A DNA stretch of 64,000 nucleotides from Gymnopus androsaceus JB14 (GCA_009733575.1 ML769451.1:124001-188000), one strand, 5' to 3'. Counted from the stretch's first letter, positions 46,921 through 58,169 are shown. Notes: generated from the sequence alone by a model not told the origin. A program made the numbers and translations.

Positions 46921-47099
46921 GGTGGTTCAAGTTGAAGTTGAGGTTAGATTACCTGAGCGCTTGGGTTTCATGTCTTTTGATGAGTCTTTATCTCATATTC
47001 TTTTCTCTATTTTCATAGAACATCTATTCATACGAAGCTTATATCCAGCTGCAAAGAGAGGAAAAAGCAACATTACATCGGGGACCAAGATCCAAGTAT

Positions 47100-48070
47100 G
47101 ACCAGTTTCAGCCACTTCCTCAATGAACTCCTAACCATTGAAACGACCCCAACATCGTCCGACAGAGAGAGTCAGTACTCCGCTAATATAAACTGGGATT
47201 GTTAGAAAAAATGATTGAAAAGAACTCCGAGTCTCTGAGCTCGGTGCCTCGAACGCGACGATGAATCGTTTATGTTGTTGCCAGAAAGAGGACGTTACAG
47301 TGAGCTCTATGACCATGGCGGGGGAGATTGCGCTACCCTTTCTCGCGCGGCCCATCATAACTTTGCCACACAATCCAAAAGATAAGTAGAACGAAAATAA
47401 TGTTGTCATTATCAATCCATAATTTCCATTTCGTCGATAATTGCTTTCAAGACTAGTTTCGTCCAAAATTTCAAATCCCCTTTCCTTCGTAACCTGTGGG
47501 CGCAGATTAGAACGAAATGCAAGCAAGCAAAAAAAAGCGCTGAACGCACCTGAGCCAATTGTACATTGTGACGATTTGAGTTTCTCCTCCATGACTTGTT
47601 TCAGTAACGCAGAGTTAATGTTTGCGCTTCTTTCAGTGTCATTTTCTAGAGACAGATATTCAGAACGATGAGCAGCGGAGGAGAGGCTTAAGGACGTACA
47701 GAGTGCCATTTATCTTGCAGCTCTGCCTGAGCAGCTTCTGAGCCAGATCCAATTGCCTTGACCTGATAGCGGACGAAAGTCACAAACAGATCTATGTGGT
47801 ATCTGCAGAGAAAATTTGAGCAGCTTGAGGCTTCCATAAAGTAAAAGACGTACAGTTGCGGACCCAATTCATCGATTCCAGCGATGATATCAGCAAGGCC
47901 ACTCTGAACGGCCTACTCATCATCATGTACACTCTCTACCTCGATCCTCGTCGTACGTGGATGAATGATTGTGAGCGGTCACTTGAGCATGGTCGATTTG
48001 CGTCGGCCGTTAAACCAGACATTGCTTTTCATGATCTTTTCGATGGAACTTGATTCGATAAGTGGAGATT
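47100..48070 (-). pseudogene. Proteasome alpha-5 partial copy 4 with downstream flank
   Basis: A larger copy: part of the central exon near 48060-47850 ([20 protein letters not shown] sequence, then a deletion to CDLAL/LYLDPR), the exon with [19 protein letters not shown] near 47790-47705, the penultimate exon (VMEEKL) near 47640-47560, and the last exon ([11 protein letters not shown]) near 47480-47430. Indels and a deletion in the central exon break the frame. The flank below 47400 encodes MMGRARKGSAISPAMVIELT, part of another repeated sequence of unknown nature seen beside each fragment. Confidence 0.7.
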
Positions 48071-48235
48071 GAACACGTTTTTCGACACCGAGAACGACGC
48101 CTTCGTCTGTTTCAACTTGATATCGGACTCTTCTTCAACTCCGAACAACAATCGCATTTCTCTGTGCGAATATTTTGCGCCTTTGAAGATACATAAGCTG
48201 TAAAAGGATCGAAGCGACTTTCAAGTCCGTGTGTG

Positions 48236-48604
48236 TCAAGAAACCAAGAAACTGATAGTCATGGCTGGTTGACGGAGTATGAGTCTCATAAATTCGAATA
48301 ACACTATTCTGAAAGATATCAGAGATAGAATTGAGATAATACGATACGCACTTCCACCCATTACAACAAACACCACAACACCCAACGCCCAAGAGCTTAT
48401 CGAACTCCGTTTAGCATGTTTCTCTTTCCGTAGCGAGTGCGTCAGTTTTCTTTGTCCTCTCGTGCATCCTTGGTGAAATTTTTGTTCCATTTTCGCATTA
48501 TTCGTGAAGCAAGGTCGAAGGGAAGATAGAGTAAGTAAGATCGTTTGCGGATTTATTAGATATGAATTTGAGAATGAAATGAGGAAGGAATACACGGAAT
48601 ACAC
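48236..48604 (-). pseudogene. RAMP4/YSY6-like copy 5, degraded
   Basis: Only - strand copy. The membrane exon is well kept (SSISSWALGVVVFVVMGG) and the last exon reads IVLFEFMRLIL. The N-terminal part (MRKRNEKFAKD in the intact copy) appears as NAKMEQKFHQG through substitutions and a frameshift. It lies beside NGN copies I and J, so the NGN-RAMP4 pairing also exists on this strand. Confidence 0.7.
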
Positions 48605-48980
48605 GCTGGCTTAGCCGACGGCCCGAAGCTAATTAGCGCTTGCTCCAGGAGAAGCCACCATCTCTTGGATTCTCTGCCTCTAATGCTGCAGGAAAGCATA
48701 CAGTCGTATCAACTGTACAGCTAGCTCTCTAAGCTTCATACAATTCGGTTGCCTATAACTCATACCATAGGGCAACAAGCAGGATGGCCAAATCGACGTC
48801 GTTTCTCGAGTTGCAGGCAAGGGTTTTATCCAATCCTTCTTTTATATATCTCAAAAAAATACAACAGCGAAACGATAGGGTCCATATGAGAAGGTGAGGA
48901 GATTCGGCTTTGTAGATTGGCTCGAGCCATCGCCCATCTAGTACTTTTCGCCAGCGTCAGATGACAGTGGCCTTACTCGT
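48605..48980. other. Cassette spacer, inverted
   Basis: Carries the flank shared with 14600-14950 and related spacers; no gene. Confidence 0.5.
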
Positions 48981-48989
48981 ACAGGAGGA

Positions 48990-50095
48990 TACTCACCCAA
49001 AAGTGGTTAAACACCATGTTCTCGATATTGAAGACCATTGTGTTTCCGTTTCCCGTATGTCAGGAGTGATCGTGTACCGTCGTGTTGTTCACGTCGTTCC
49101 CGACAGTGTTGAGCGAAAGGGTTCCTACCCTTGTATGGGAAAGAGAAGCGGATGGGGCTTCTTGGCTTATTGGTTGTGCTGCGGTACTGGTCTCCATTGA
49201 AGGTGAGCTTAAATTCCCCGCCCCTGCTGCTTGTCCCGGGATAACGTCTGCTGCTGCGATGTCATAGTTGATCAATGCGCCGGGGACAGGCATCGACGAT
49301 CTCACTTGGCTCATTGATTGTGCTGGGATGGTTCCCTCTCCCTGGCCATCGCCGATTGCAGTCGATATGTTGTTGCTGTTAGTAGGAGGGGTTGTTTGAC
49401 CCAATGTCGGGGTTGTGGTCGGAGGTAGACTCGATGACAAATTCGAGACTTCCGCCGGAAGATTCAGGTATTTTTCCTCTCGACTAACTCCTTCTCTCGA
49501 AGTATCTGCATGCTGCCCCCACGAGGTCTTCATTCTGGTGATAGTTGTCTAGATATAGGACCAGTCAGAATGCAAACCAATGACAACCACCATGCATTAC
49601 CTCTATCTCTGCTCGGATCCTCTTCAATTTCTCGTGGGATGCCTTTACTTTCTTCGAGTATTGTCCTACTCTGACGACCACCACTATCGATCCTTTGTTC
49701 AGCATATCCAATATCTTCTTGAATTTGGCCATTATCCTATGAATTCGGACACTCAGTTATTGCTGTATCATCAAGATGGAACATACGCACTCAATCAGCT
49801 CCCTCAATCTACCTCCAAGACAGTCCAACATTTCAATTTTTCGAATGCTGCCAGGTGCGGTGGCATATTCCTGTGAAACAATACTGGCGACAATCTTTAC
49901 CTCGTCCGACATTTTCTTAACCGCAACTCCGCACCATGTTGACGAACGAGGGGAAAGTTGTCCGCTCTATTTGTGAATAAATTGATATTTTTGGATATCA
50001 GGACTATTACACACCTTGGCCTGGATGTATGCTGCTTCTTGGTCCAACTTTCGAATAATATAACATCTGCTTTCTGTAAAGTTGTACCAGTCCAT
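48990..50095 (-). pseudogene. NGN-family copy J, nonsense codon inside the tail motif
   Basis: Exons 50095-50015, 49966-49791, 49736-49601 and exon 4 from about 49548 are intact: MDWYNFTESRCYIIRKLDQE, MSDEVKIVASIVSQEYATAP, MAKFKKILDMLNKG. The frame is open to SQEAPSASLSHTRVG and NDVNNTTVHDHS, where the next codon is TGA (49060-49062) against CGA in copies such as C. Downstream, HTGNGN- and NIEN-coding bases remain. One C-to-T change at a CpG thus removes only the second half of the tail block. The product might be made as a shortened form of about 290 residues. Confidence 0.75.
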
Positions 50096-50264
50096 GGTTG
50101 TTTGGCTTGCCTATGATTTGATGAGAATGAACAGGTACCTTCCTTTCAATTGTGCTTTGAAAATTGAGATGGGGCAGGTCCACAGATTCAGCTTTTAGCT
50201 CTATATACTGAAAGGGATATCGGATACTTAATTCGGAATTCGTTGATTTGTTGCGCGGGCGGGT

Positions 50265-50292
50265 CACCGGTGTTCATTAAAACACCGGTGTC
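50265..50292. repeat. Short perfect hairpin
   Basis: CACCGGTGTT and AACACCGGTG are reverse complements around a loop of about six bases. It lies in the spacer upstream of NGN copy J. Function unknown; it could form an RNA stem if transcribed. Confidence 0.6.
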
Positions 50293-50901
50293 GAGTTTGA
50301 GATTTGTGTCTAACATCATTCCATTTCCAAGGACGGTGTTGAGATGTTCATGGATGACTCATCGACCGAAGGAGATACTTGAGATATGTCTTCATGGAAT
50401 GTGCTCGCTGGAGAGCATGTTTGACGAAGAGATAAGTATGTTGCAGAATGCAGGAAAAGACGTCAATGTGACTAACTTCCCAGGTTAGCATGCACTTCAT
50501 ATATGTAATGAGGTACTTAGATGAAGGATTTTCAATGTTGGCTGAACCAACTGAAGGTAATTGGCGCTCGGTCCAGGCTTCTCTGTTTGTCTTGGACTCT
50601 CTCCCTTTAATGCTGCAGGAAAGCACGTTACAGTCGCATCAACCGTACATTTAGCTTTATAAACCTCGTCGTTTTCGAGGGTCCTATGGCATGTTAACCG
50701 AGAAGTGGTAGTTATACGATAAGACATCCTCGTTTTCTCAGAATTATAGGCAAGCGTTTTATCCAGTAATTATTTTACATATCCTAAAGAAATACAACAG
50801 CGAAACGCCAGAATCTCCGCTTTGTGGATGGACTAGGTCCATTACCCATCTACTACTTTTCGCCAGCATCAGATAGTGGCCTTGCTCGTACAGGAAGCTA
50901 C

Positions 50902-51977
50902 TCACCCAAAAGTTATTGAACACCATGTTTCGATATTCAAGACCACTGTGTTTCCATTTCCTGTATGTCGGGAGTGGTCGTTTACCGTCGTGTTGTTCAT
51001 GTCATTCCCAGCAGTACTCAACGACATATATCCAACCCTTGCATGAAACAGGGAAGCGGATGGAGCTTCTTGGCTCAAGGAACCTGCCGCTGCTTGTCCC
51101 AGGCTAGCGTCTGCTACTGCGATGTCGTTGTTGACCAACGAACCGGGAAGAGGCGTCGACGATATTTCTTGGCTCATTAGTTGTGCTGGGATGGTTCCCT
51201 CTCCCTGACCATTGTCGGAGTTATTATTTACAATCGATATGGTGGTGCTGTTTATAGGAGAAGCTGGGATTATTTGACCCGAGGTAGTGGACTGAGGTTG
51301 ACTCGATGGCAAGCTCGAGACTTCTGCCACAAGGTCTGGCTGTTGTTGTTTCTCTCGATTAAGCTCTCCTCTCGAAGTATCTGCATGTTTTTCCCATGAG
51401 ATCTTCATTCTGGTGATAGTTGTCTAGATATAGGACCAGTCAAAATGCAAACCAATGACAACGACGATGCCGTATCTCTGATTCGGCTCGGATCCTCTTC
51501 ACTTTATCATAGTACGCCTTTATCTTCTTCAAGTATTGTGCTCTTAATACTATTTCCACTACTACCGATCCTTCATCCAACATATCCAGCAACTTGTCGC
51601 ACTTGGCCATTATCCTTTAAAATGGACGTTTAGTCATTAGTACGAACCATCAAGATAGAACATACGCACTCAATCAACTCCCTCAATCTACCTTCAAAAC
51701 GGCTTAGCACTTCACTTTTTCAAATGCTACTAGGCGCGGTGGTATATTCCTGCGAAACAATATTGGCAACGACCTTCACCTCGTCCGATAGCTTCTTAAC
51801 CGCAACTCCCCATCAGGTTGACAAACAAGGGGGAAGTCGTCCGCTCTGTTCGTTAATCACTCATCGTTTTTGGCTATCAAGAATAGAATGGATATTACAT
51901 ACCTTGGCCTCGATATATGTTGCCTCTTTGACCAACCTTTCAATGCAACAATCTTCTGTAAAGTTGTGCCAGTTCAT
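50902..51977 (-). pseudogene. NGN-family copy K, two nonsense codons
   Basis: Exon 1 (51977-51903) is open (MNWHNFTEDCCIERLVKEAT). In exon 2, TGA replaces the TGG of STWCG and a second TGA replaces the CGA of SIRK; both are transitions. Exon 4 (51408 to 50902) is open and encodes the linker plus SQEAPSASLFHARVG, NDMNNTTVNDHS, HTGNGNTVVLNIE. A missing base then changes the last residues. Confidence 0.75.
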
Positions 51978-52073
51978 GTTGCTAGGCTCGCCTATGATTT
52001 GAGGAGAATGCTGCCGTGCTTTGAGATGGGACATAGGTATTGGTTTTATAAAGTAATTTGAATAAGGCGCCCA

Positions 52074-52510
52074 TTGATTATCGGATTGCTTCAATATAAG
52101 AGGGACGCTCTGTGCGAACTCAGAGAACCACTGGTACGGTTGAAGTAGCTGCCAATGGTGTTTGCAGTCTTTTCTGTATCTTGAGGCTGTAAGGGGCTCG
52201 TAAATCAGTATGTACGCACTCAGAAGAGAAGCAGGCGCCTGAACGTGTGCGATGCTGTTGAATGAATAGACATCATTCGACATGTTTCAATGCCGTAATC
52301 ACTTGGTAATCACTGTCTTCCCAGAATTTCGATTTTTAACCGACCTCTAGCACATAACATGGGCCCACCCAATCTTGAAGATGAACGCATCATTACAAAA
52401 CTGAGCGAAGAGGCTAGACATATCGAAACCAAGGTACATGTACTTGGCTAGTATAGAGCAAAAATATTGATATTCATGTACAGAATGAACGACTCTCCCC
52501 TCGCTTCCTC
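52074..52510 (+). repeat. Inverted repeat arm (partner 55938-56358)
   Basis: The sequence from CGGATTGCTTCAATA to the start of NGN exon 2 (AATGAACGACTCTCCCCTCG) is the reverse complement, with few changes, of 55938-56358. The arm is the upstream region plus exon 1 and exon 2 start of an NGN gene of the L type. Confidence 0.85.
52359..52510 (+). pseudogene. NGN-family fragment M
   Basis: ATG at 52359 begins MGPPNLEDERIITKLSEEAR, HIETK, then an intron and the first codons of exon 2 (NERLSPR). From about 52510 the sequence becomes unrelated GCTCTCTGGAG repeats and transposon DNA. It faces away from copy K on the same promoter region and is a truncated sister of gene L. Confidence 0.8.
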
Positions 52511-52642
52511 CAGAGCTCTCTGGAGCTACTATCCTTGCTCTGGCTGCTACAGAAGCTCTGGGTTCTCTGGAGCTCTCTGGAGCGCTCTGGAGAACACCCA
52601 GGTTTTGCTGTTGCTGTCCGATAGATAGATAGATTTAAGCCG

Positions 52643-53115
52643 TATTGCCTGTTGCATTAGGTTCTACAGGGTCTTGCATAATTCTGTGCCCCTTTGAGTT
52701 TTTCGCAACTGTTTATTTGTATTTAGTTTTTAAGGGCGCCTAAGGGCGCCTACAGAATATTTCAATACATTTTTTCCGTAAGTTACGAGAATGCATCGTT
52801 CGGAGTCATGAGGAGCTCTCCGAGATTAAAAATATATAGGTTGTCACGGTAGCTGGGCCTGGGCTAGGTCTTTTAATACATACAAATAAACAGATGCAAA
52901 AAACTCGAAGGGGCACAGAATTATGCAAGACCCCTGTATAGGTCAACATTTTTGTGAACTTGTTTATTTGGGCCGAGAAATGAATGGAAAACTATGGAAA
53001 CGGGAGGTCCAGGCCGAGCCCACGCTGAAATGAATGTAACTGTGCATAGCCCTTCATTCATTTCGGGCCCAAATAAACAAGTGCGAAAATCTTCGGACCT
53101 ATAGAGCCTAATACA
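52643..53115. mobile_element. MITE related to 25335-25545, split by a nested insertion
   Basis: Left terminus TATTGCCTGTTGCATTAGGT resembles the 25335 element. Right terminus, read in reverse, is GGCACTGTATTAGGCTCTAT followed by AGGTC. Removing the nested element at 52667-52936 plus one TA makes the left arm TTAGGTTC-TATAGGTC, which mirrors the right arm TTAGGCTC-TATAGGTC. Both arms then continue with CTTGTTTATTTGGGCC. Confidence 0.75.
52667..52936. mobile_element. Nested Tc1/mariner-type MITE, 270 bases
   Basis: Termini are CAGGGTCTTGCATAATTCTG and CAGAATTATGCAAGACCCCTG, extending to about 60 bases of inverted similarity (both arms contain TGTGCCCCTT and TGTTTATTTGTAT). TA flanks both ends (52665-52666 and 52937-52938). 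It has no coding capacity. Confidence 0.85.
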
Positions 53116-53716
53116 GTGCCATCAAGCACTTCACATCACCTCAATAACCGTAAAAAGTGTCACTTCTCGCAAAGTTTTCTCGGCCCGCAAAACTTGGCCG
53201 TTTTTCCCGGAAATAGGTGCAATCGTCTCCATTTGAGTAGAGGATCCCAGCTTGTGCTTTGCTAAGCCCGGGCTTGAGTTTTGATTTTTGATCGGCCATC
53301 TGAAAATGAACATGCTGAGTCATACCCTAATTAGGAAGGTGCCTGCCTTATATAGTAATGTAAGCGCCCGTAAGCGCTCAAGTCTCAGCCTCCTTGACTT
53401 TGTTTTTACAGTTTTAACACCCATAGGTGGCTCTCTACTGTTAAGAACTATCAGTTTAAACATGGAGATATGCATATCAGGTAGAAAGTCTTTAAGGGCT
53501 GCCAAAAGGCCTGCATAGTAGGGTAAAAAGTTTGAAATTTTTGGCGTCTCAAAAATGAACACCGTGGGAACTTTCTTCCAAATACGGAAGGAATTTCGTT
53601 CTCTTCGTCCAACGCATTCTTTTGGTGGGTTTCCTTACAAAACTATTTTTACTTTTATTTTACCTATTTTAGTTGGCTCAAAACTGACCTGTTGGAGAAG
53701 TGCCTGATGGCACTGT
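53111..53716. mobile_element. Element with about 20-base inverted termini
   Basis: Termini ACAGTGCCATCAAGCACTTC and GAAGTGCCTGATGGCACTGT mirror each other with three mismatches. TA precedes the left end and AC follows the right, so target duplication is uncertain. The interior has no transposase. The left terminus is contiguous with the right end of the element at 52643-53115. Confidence 0.55.
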
Positions 53717-53726
53717 ACAATCCGAG

Positions 53727-53995
53727 ATAAGTCGCCAAAGGCGGCTTATCAGAGGATAAGATAAGCAGGCGTGAGAGTCGGCATCCCGCCGATAGGCGCT
53801 TATCCCTCTCATTCCCGACTCTCACTGCCGTCCGTCGAATCGACATCCTCGAATTATCTCTCGTCCCCCACCCTCCCATCCCTGGACTTGAGAGTTCAAC
53901 CAGCGTCTATTCAGACGTTCCGGCCTTGTTTTCCCGCGTTAATAAACTGTGAGCATTTGCCCACCCACGCGGGGCCAAGCCCCAGCCAAACCTCG
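53727..53995. mobile_element. Short repeat element sharing ends with 9025-11055
   Basis: Begins CCGAGATAAGTCGCC and ends CGGGGCCAAGCCCCAGCCAA. The inner part has mirrored GAGAGTC and GACTCTC. It is probably the same repeat family as 9025-11055 in a shorter form. Class unknown. Confidence 0.5.
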
Positions 53996-54143
53996 TCGAT
54001 CTGGATGATATCTGGCCTATCATAGACTATAGCCCTCTTATCTTATCGGGCAAAACCGAAGCAAGTTTAATGATGGTGAGAAATATGATGGCATCTGGCA
54101 TCTTTGGTATCTTCCAATCCCCATTGGCTGGTGTTTGTGACCG

Positions 54144-54171
54144 ATCACTAATTATAACTAGTTAGTGATCA
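54144..54171. repeat. Short palindrome
   Basis: GATCACTAATTATAACTAGT is followed by TAGTGATC, giving mirrored ends GATCACTA/TAGTGATC. It lies in the spacer between transposon DNA and the 3' flank of gene L. No function assigned. Confidence 0.6.
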
Positions 54172-54647
54172 ATTATCTGTTGCAGTACTAGTTTGATCTA
54201 ATCATCTATTCAAATCTGTACAGCCTCGTGTTTCTGCTTGTTACCCTTACGCCGCTGTACAACTTTTTGTTTGCCCCCACTACTTCATCACTACTTATCA
54301 GCCAAAAGTTTCTATAATTCCTCTCGATGCTGTTGGGCCCTGTGAGTTGATTTCTTCGAACTCATTATCGCATACTAACCATCATGACAGGACAGACAGT
54401 CCATCGCTCTTTCTGTATTAGACCTCAAATCATCATGTTATATGGTCGAGAGCGTACGATTGCAACACAAAAACGTTCTTGCATCTGCCTGCTTCGGCCG
54501 GGGAATAATGCACGGGAGAAAGGCAGTTCATTTCAGACAAGTCATTTTATCCATGTTTTGCATACCCAAATTAAGAAATACAGGAGGATTTCGCACACGC
54601 TTGCGTTGCTTTATCACTTCGACTCTCTAGCGCTTTTTTCGTCGCCG

Positions 54648-56076
54648 TCAGAAAACGATTATGATGCTTGTGTACGAATCGCCACTCACGTAGAAGTACA
54701 CCACTCCACCGTCCCCGATGTTCAGGACCGTCGTGTTCCCATTTCCCGTGTGCCAAGAGTTGTCATATACCGTCGTGTTGTTCACATCGTTTCCAACAGT
54801 ATTTAACGAAAGGGCTCCAACTCTCGTATGGGAGAGGGAAGCGGATGGAGCTTCTTGGCTCATTGGATGCGCTGAGGTTCTGGTCCCAGCTGATGGTGAG
54901 CTCAGGGTCCTTTCTCCTCCTCCCAGGCTAACGTCTACAGATGTGATGGCGGTTTCAACCAACGAATCGGGGAAGGGTGTCGACGATATTCCTTGGCTCA
55001 TTGTTTGTGCTGGGATAGTTTTCTCTCCCTGGTCGTTGGCCATACGGTTTAACCGCGAGAGAGAAGCTGGAGTCGACGATGCCTTTTGGCCCCCCATTTC
55101 TTGTGCTGGTGTAACGGCCCTGGTCAATGGTGAACTATAACTTGCTCGTCCTTCCTGTCTTTCAGTTTGGCCGTAGCTCGCTGCAGCAATGCCCCCGTTG
55201 TTGGTCCTCCCTGAGCTGGGATTAGAAACTGTTCGGGATCTGAATGTTGGAATACCGGTGAAGGTGGATGGTGAGCTCAAGTCACTTGTTTCAGCCTGAC
55301 GTTCAGATTGGCTGTAGCTCGCGCTGTCGTGTACGGTCGTGTTGGCATTATTGATGGTCCATGAGTCGGGATTGGAGGCTTTTGCTCTGAATGATGTTCC
55401 CCGGCTCATTGATGCATCTCCAGCGTCGTTACCGACATCACCGACCAACGGTTCTGCAATATTATCACAAGCATAGGGAACTTGTGTTCCCGTTATTTCT
55501 GCCTGCCTCTGCCAAGGGATCTTGATCGCAGCGATTCCCGTCTGGATGCAGGATTGGTAACAGTTGAACTCCTGAATCCAACAACAACAATAACTCACCT
55601 CTAAATCGGTTCGGATTCTCTTCACTTGCTCGTGATATGTCTTTATCTTCATTCCACTGAAGACTACCACTATCCACGGTCCATTCAGCCCATCCAGTAA
55701 TTTCTTGCATTTGGTCATTATCCTGCGTAATAATCTTTCAAGCTATTGTTGTTTGTGAAGATGGAACAGTTGTACTCAAGTAACTCCCTCAATCTACCTG
55801 CAAGACGGCCTAACATCTCCCTTTTGCGAATGCTACCAGGCGCGGTGGCATATTCTTGCGAAACAATATTCGCGACGATTGTCACCTCGTTTGACAACTT
55901 CTTAGCTGCAACTCCACACCAAGTGGACAAGCGAGGGGAGAGTCGTTCATTCTGTACTTGAATATCAATACTTTTGCTCTATACTAGCCAAGTACATGTA
56001 CCTTGGTTTCGATATGTCTAGCCTCTTCGCTCAGTTTTTTAATGATGTGCTCATCTTCAAGATTGGGTGGGCCCAT
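54648..56076 (-). CDS. NGN-family protein L, 422 aa, intact
   Basis: Exons 56076-56002, 55951-55776, 55722-55599 and 55541-54648 join in frame, all with GT...AG introns. The N-terminal 125 residues follow the family pattern (DEHIIKKLSEEARHIETK, LSNEVTIVANIVSQEYATAP, TYHEQVKRIRTDLE). This is the longest linker in the family, about 230 residues, Ser/Thr/Gly-rich with phrases TERQAETSD, QTERQEGRAS and SPSAGTRTS. The tail is conserved: SQEAPSASLSHTRVG, LSLNTVGNDVNNTTVYDNSW, HTGNGNTTVLNIGDG, then GVVYFYVSGDS and ten extra hydrophobic residues. With gene H it forms a subfamily marked by the NIGDG and YVSGDS ending. Confidence 0.75.
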
Positions 56077-56358
56077 GTTATGTGCTAGAGGTCGGTTAAA
56101 AATCGAAATTCTGGGAAGACAGTGATTACGGCATTGAAACATGTCGAATGATGTCTATTCATTCAACAGCATCGCACACATTCAGGCGCCTGCTTCTCTT
56201 CTGAGTGCGTACATACTGGTTTACGAGCCCCTTACAGTACAGAAAAGACTGCAAACACCATTGGCACCATTAGCAGCTACTTCAACCGTACCAGTGGTTC
56301 TCTGAGTTCTCACAGAGTGTCCCTCTTCTATTGAAGCAATCCGATAATCACCTCGTCT
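55938..56358 (-). repeat. Inverted repeat arm (partner 52074-52510)
   Basis: The promoter region and 5' exons of gene L, matching the arm at 52074-52510 in opposite orientation. The arms are about 3.4 kb apart and enclose the transposon nest. Confidence 0.85.
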
Positions 56359-56489
56359 CCATAGAATATGGAGGAACATACAGTATGAACAAGGGCGACG
56401 AATTGGACAGTTCTCCAACATTGCGACCATTAAGTACCAATTATACCGGTCCTTATATTCAGCTGCAAAAAGAGGAAAAGTAAGCATTA

Positions 56490-56829
56490 CATCGAGGACC
56501 AAGATCCAACGATTCTCACCTAGAGAAGTATGACCAGTTTAAATTTCAGCCGCACTTCCTCGATCAACTCCCAATCATTGAAACGACCCCAACATCGTTC
56601 GACAAAGAGCCAGTCTTCATCTAAAACTAGCTCGATTTGTTAGAAAAAAATGTTATTGAAAAGAGTCGATCCCTCGAACGCGACGATGAAGCGTTTACAT
56701 TCTTTCCAAAAAAGCGACATTACAGTGAGCTGTAAAACCACGGCGGAGAGAAGTCGCGCGGCCCATCGTGATTCGGCACACATTCCAAAAGATGAGTAGA
56801 ACGAAAACATTGTCATTTCAGTCCATAAT
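56490..56829 (-). other. Downstream flank of PUP2 repeated beside every PUP2 fragment
   Basis: Reads partly as coding on the - strand (LVLDEDWLFVERCWGRFNDW, then LIEEVRLKFKLVIL). Related sequence lies next to the fragments at 45.8, 47.1, 39.5 and 35.5 kb. It may be the remnant of another gene duplicated with the PUP2 3' end; family unknown. Confidence 0.45.
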
Positions 56830-57873
56830 TTACATTTCGTCGATAATTGCTTTCAGACTAGTTTCGTCCAAGATTTCAAATCCCTTTTCCTTCGTAACCT
56901 GTAGACGCAGATTAGAACGAAAATGCAAGCAAGCAAAGAAAGAGCTGAACGCACCTGAGCCAATTGTACATTGTGACGATCGAGTTTCTCTTCCATGACT
57001 TGTTTCAGTATACGCAGAGTTAATGTTTGTGCTTCTTTCAGTGTCATTTTCTAGAGACAGATATTCAGAACGATAAGCAACGGAGGAGAGGCTGAAGGAC
57101 GTACGGAATGCCATTTATCCTGCAGCTCTGCCTGAGCAGCTTCTGAACCAGATCCAATCGCCTTGGCTTGATAGCGGACAAACGTCCCAGATGGATCTGT
57201 GTGATATCTGCAAAAAAATTGAGCAGCTTCAGACTTTCATAAAGTAAAAGACGTACAGTTGCGGGCCCAATTCGTCGATTCCAGCAATCAGCAAGGCCAC
57301 TCCAAACGGCCTACTCATCATCGCATCCTCATCATGTACACTCTCTCCAAACCTCAATGCAAGATCACAAACAGCCTGCGTGACACTCTCTACCTTGATC
57401 CTCTCGTCGTACGTGAATGAATGATTTTGAGCGGTCACTCGAGCATGGTCGATCATCGTTCGGGCGTCAGCCGTTAAACCAGACATTGCGCAACCAAGGT
57501 GGTCGTCAATTTCCATGATCTTTTCGATGGAACTTGATTCAATAAGTGGAGATTGAACACGTTTTTCGACACCGAGAACGACGCCTTCGTCTGTTTTGAC
57601 GCCAACTGTTGTTGAGCCCAGCTAGAATGAGAGAATTAAACCTGCAGGATGGCTGAAGCTGGGATATTCTGTACCTTGATAGCTTCAATAGCATATTCAA
57701 CTGAGAATATGAATCAGCAAAGAGTAAATAAGCCAGGAAAGCGGCGCACCTTGGAACAGCCGTCCTTCAGGCGAGAAAGTGTTGACACCACGGTCTGTGA
57801 GGCATTATCAAGAATAATCTCGGAACTTAAGAGCAAATGAGGCCGTACCGTATTCTGAACGCGTCAAGAACAT
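56830..57873 (-). CDS. PUP2: 20S proteasome subunit alpha type-5, intact
   Basis: Alpha-ring subunit of the 20S proteasome. ATG at 57873 gives [20 protein letters not shown], then [20 protein letters not shown]. This contains the alpha-type signature ([13 protein letters not shown]) that caps the N-terminal gate. Next come [76 protein letters not shown] and [19 protein letters not shown]. The last exon ends [16 protein letters not shown], stop 56830-56832. Seven or so short exons have consistent GT...AG splice sites and I found no frame error. It is the only full copy; four 3' fragments lie at 35.5, 39.5, 45.8 and 47.1 kb. Confidence 0.92.
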
Positions 57874-58169
57874 GCTGGTAAGAGTGGGAGATGGAAATGA
57901 AGAAGCTTGCGTATGCGTCAGACGCGCGTTCAGTGGACTGGCGCTAAATCATATTCTCGGGCGCTAAGCATTGAACTCCAGTTCTCTCCCAGGCCGCGAG
58001 CTATAGACTTTCTTCCGTTTTATTAGCAGTTTATTTCTCTCTAAACAGAAGGATAGCCATCTCTCTGTTCAATGCCGATATTCCAGCTGCTTACGATGGC
58101 GAACGTGTGTTCCGACTTATCGATGATCTCGGTGGTCCAATTTGTCTCCTTTGAACCATCACCACAGAA

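Noticed and set aside
53727..53995. Solo LTR of a Copia-type element (TGTTGGA lies just upstream at about 53690)
   Set aside because: I could not find a matching LTR end, primer-binding site or target duplication, so I kept it as an unclassified repeat.
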